From positions 5,750,001-5,814,000 of the forward strand of contig OU015540.1 in NCBI GenBank assembly GCA_907165065.1: DNA of 64,000 nt, read 5' to 3'. Within the stretch, counting starts at the first letter, position 1; every line of letters starts with the position of its first letter. Below, piece by piece: positions 63,050 to 64,000 of the stretch. Source of the stretch: Caprimulgus europaeus. Taxonomy: Eukaryota; Chordata; Aves; Caprimulgiformes; Caprimulgidae. A program made the translations under genes and the position numbers. Below the pieces are notes generated by a model. That model did not search any database and was not told where the DNA came from. It saw only the letters and a list, made by a program, of their open reading frames with translations.

Positions 63050-63620
63050 TTGTGATCTGTTATGTTGAATGAATAGAGATTATAGTCCCCGTAATTCTTT
63101 CTGCTATTATCTAGCAAAGAATAAAAAGTCAATGCACTGTCGAGTTAAATAAACATGAGGCACTACAGTCATATGAGTATAGTATCCTGTGAGCTAACTG
63201 TGCATATATTATTCATTTCCAGTTATTATTCATGACCTTTCCCTCACATCGTCATGGCTCCATCACTTGTGAATTTATAAGTTCATTAATAATGAGTGAA
63301 AATTAATAATGTATTTTCATTATATACATTGAGTATATTTACAGCATTCATAATGCATCCAAATAACTGATTTGAGGTATAAAAATAAACCCATAGCTCC
63401 TCCATGGGCTCTCACCTTTTTGATTTTTGAAGAGCTACTATTTTTGTTAATAATCCTTCCTGCTTCCATTGCCGTGCGGCCATGCTGTGTAATAGCCTGC
63501 CATCTGCCACCATCATGCTTAAAAGGGCTTGAATCAAAGCAGGAAATATTGTTATTGTGTGAGATTAGAAGAAGATGATCCACAAATTAATCATTATTGA
63601 AAGCGACACCAAAATTATGA
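63050..63620. promoter_or_regulatory. Candidate conserved non-coding element, about 570 bases
   Basis: Extended AT-rich but non-repetitive sequence with many well-formed words: CTATTATCTAGC, TTATTATTCATGACC, TTAATAATGAG and TTAATAATG (63284-63312), CATTCATAATGCATCC, GTTAATAATCC (about 63446) and AATTAATCATTATTG (about 63584). CpG is retained at TGCCGTGCGGCC (about 63471). All frames are closed apart from short overlapping stretches. The texture is typical of slowly evolving intronic DNA. Confidence 0.38.
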
Positions 63621-64000
63621 GAGCGTGAGAAAGGTTTGAAGTTCAGCTGTTCTTTCTCCTCTCCTCCACCAGTTGCATTTAGTCGATAGTGAAGAGCACA
63701 GTCAGGTGGAAAGAGGCACATCTGATCCGTGCAGGCTCTAGGGAGCACTGTGATACTCTTAGGAGCAGAGAGATTTACTCGGGGTGTTGCTGGGATGTGT
63801 ACCTGGGGCAAACATGCCGTGGCAGGTCACGCAGTTGTGCTTTATTTTAATTGGGAGACGCCTACCTCGTTTCCTTTCTCATCTGCAGCAGTTTAATCCT
63901 TTGGGTTTTTTAGAACCTAAAAGTTTTTGCAAGCTCTCCTTTCCTGTTTTAATTTCTTTTCTCAAGAAGAAAACTCTGAACCCCCTTTTTTTTTTCAGAA

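Overview
This window looks like vertebrate nuclear DNA, most probably from a bird. It is almost entirely the non-coding interior of one large gene. The organism call rests on three things. Two retroelement copies have 3' ends of the CR1 family that dominates bird genomes: tandem ATTCTATG-type octamers at 1302-1325, and the reverse complement at 32985-33000. The interspersed repeat load is otherwise low, and there are no mammalian-type L1 or Alu copies. Several old amniote relics (MIR-like SINEs and an L3-like CR1 LINE) survive. I cannot name the species.

The only protein-coding feature I can support is a single 191-base exon at 12167-12357 on the + strand. It encodes 63 residues of the C-terminal domain of MAD1 (gene MAD1L1), the spindle-assembly-checkpoint protein that recruits MAD2. 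Its acceptor, donor, reading frame and the conserved RLK (Bub1-binding) motif are all visible. Positions 1-12166 are therefore the preceding intron. Positions 12358-64000 are the beginning of, or most of, the following intron, which is at least about 51.6 kb long. The next MAD1L1 exon is not found. The window ends in a pyrimidine tract followed by CAG that resembles an acceptor but cannot be tested.

The introns read region by region as follows. 1-12.2 kb: one CR1 3' end, a small tandem duplication (4279-4361) and AT-rich sequence with a few regulatory-looking islands. 12.4-33 kb: simple repeats, scattered MIR relics and a dense conserved-looking block at about 14.4-14.96 kb. 33-34.8 kb: a cluster of three retroelements of different ages, namely a recognisable CR1, a MIR, and a decayed CR1/L3-type LINE that still shows reverse-transcriptase motifs on the minus strand. 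35-53 kb: mostly featureless intron, with a (TTCCCC)n array next to a sharp CpG cluster at 47.3-47.7 kb. 53.6-64 kb: several AT-rich, TAAT-rich blocks that look like conserved non-coding elements.

I found no RNA gene, CRISPR array, operon, intact mobile element or second gene. I also found no evidence of a new biological system. The most useful leads are the candidate conserved non-coding elements (14.4-15.0, 45.3, 53.65-54.2, 61.2-61.4 and 63.05-63.6 kb). These are judged by eye only and need a cross-species alignment.
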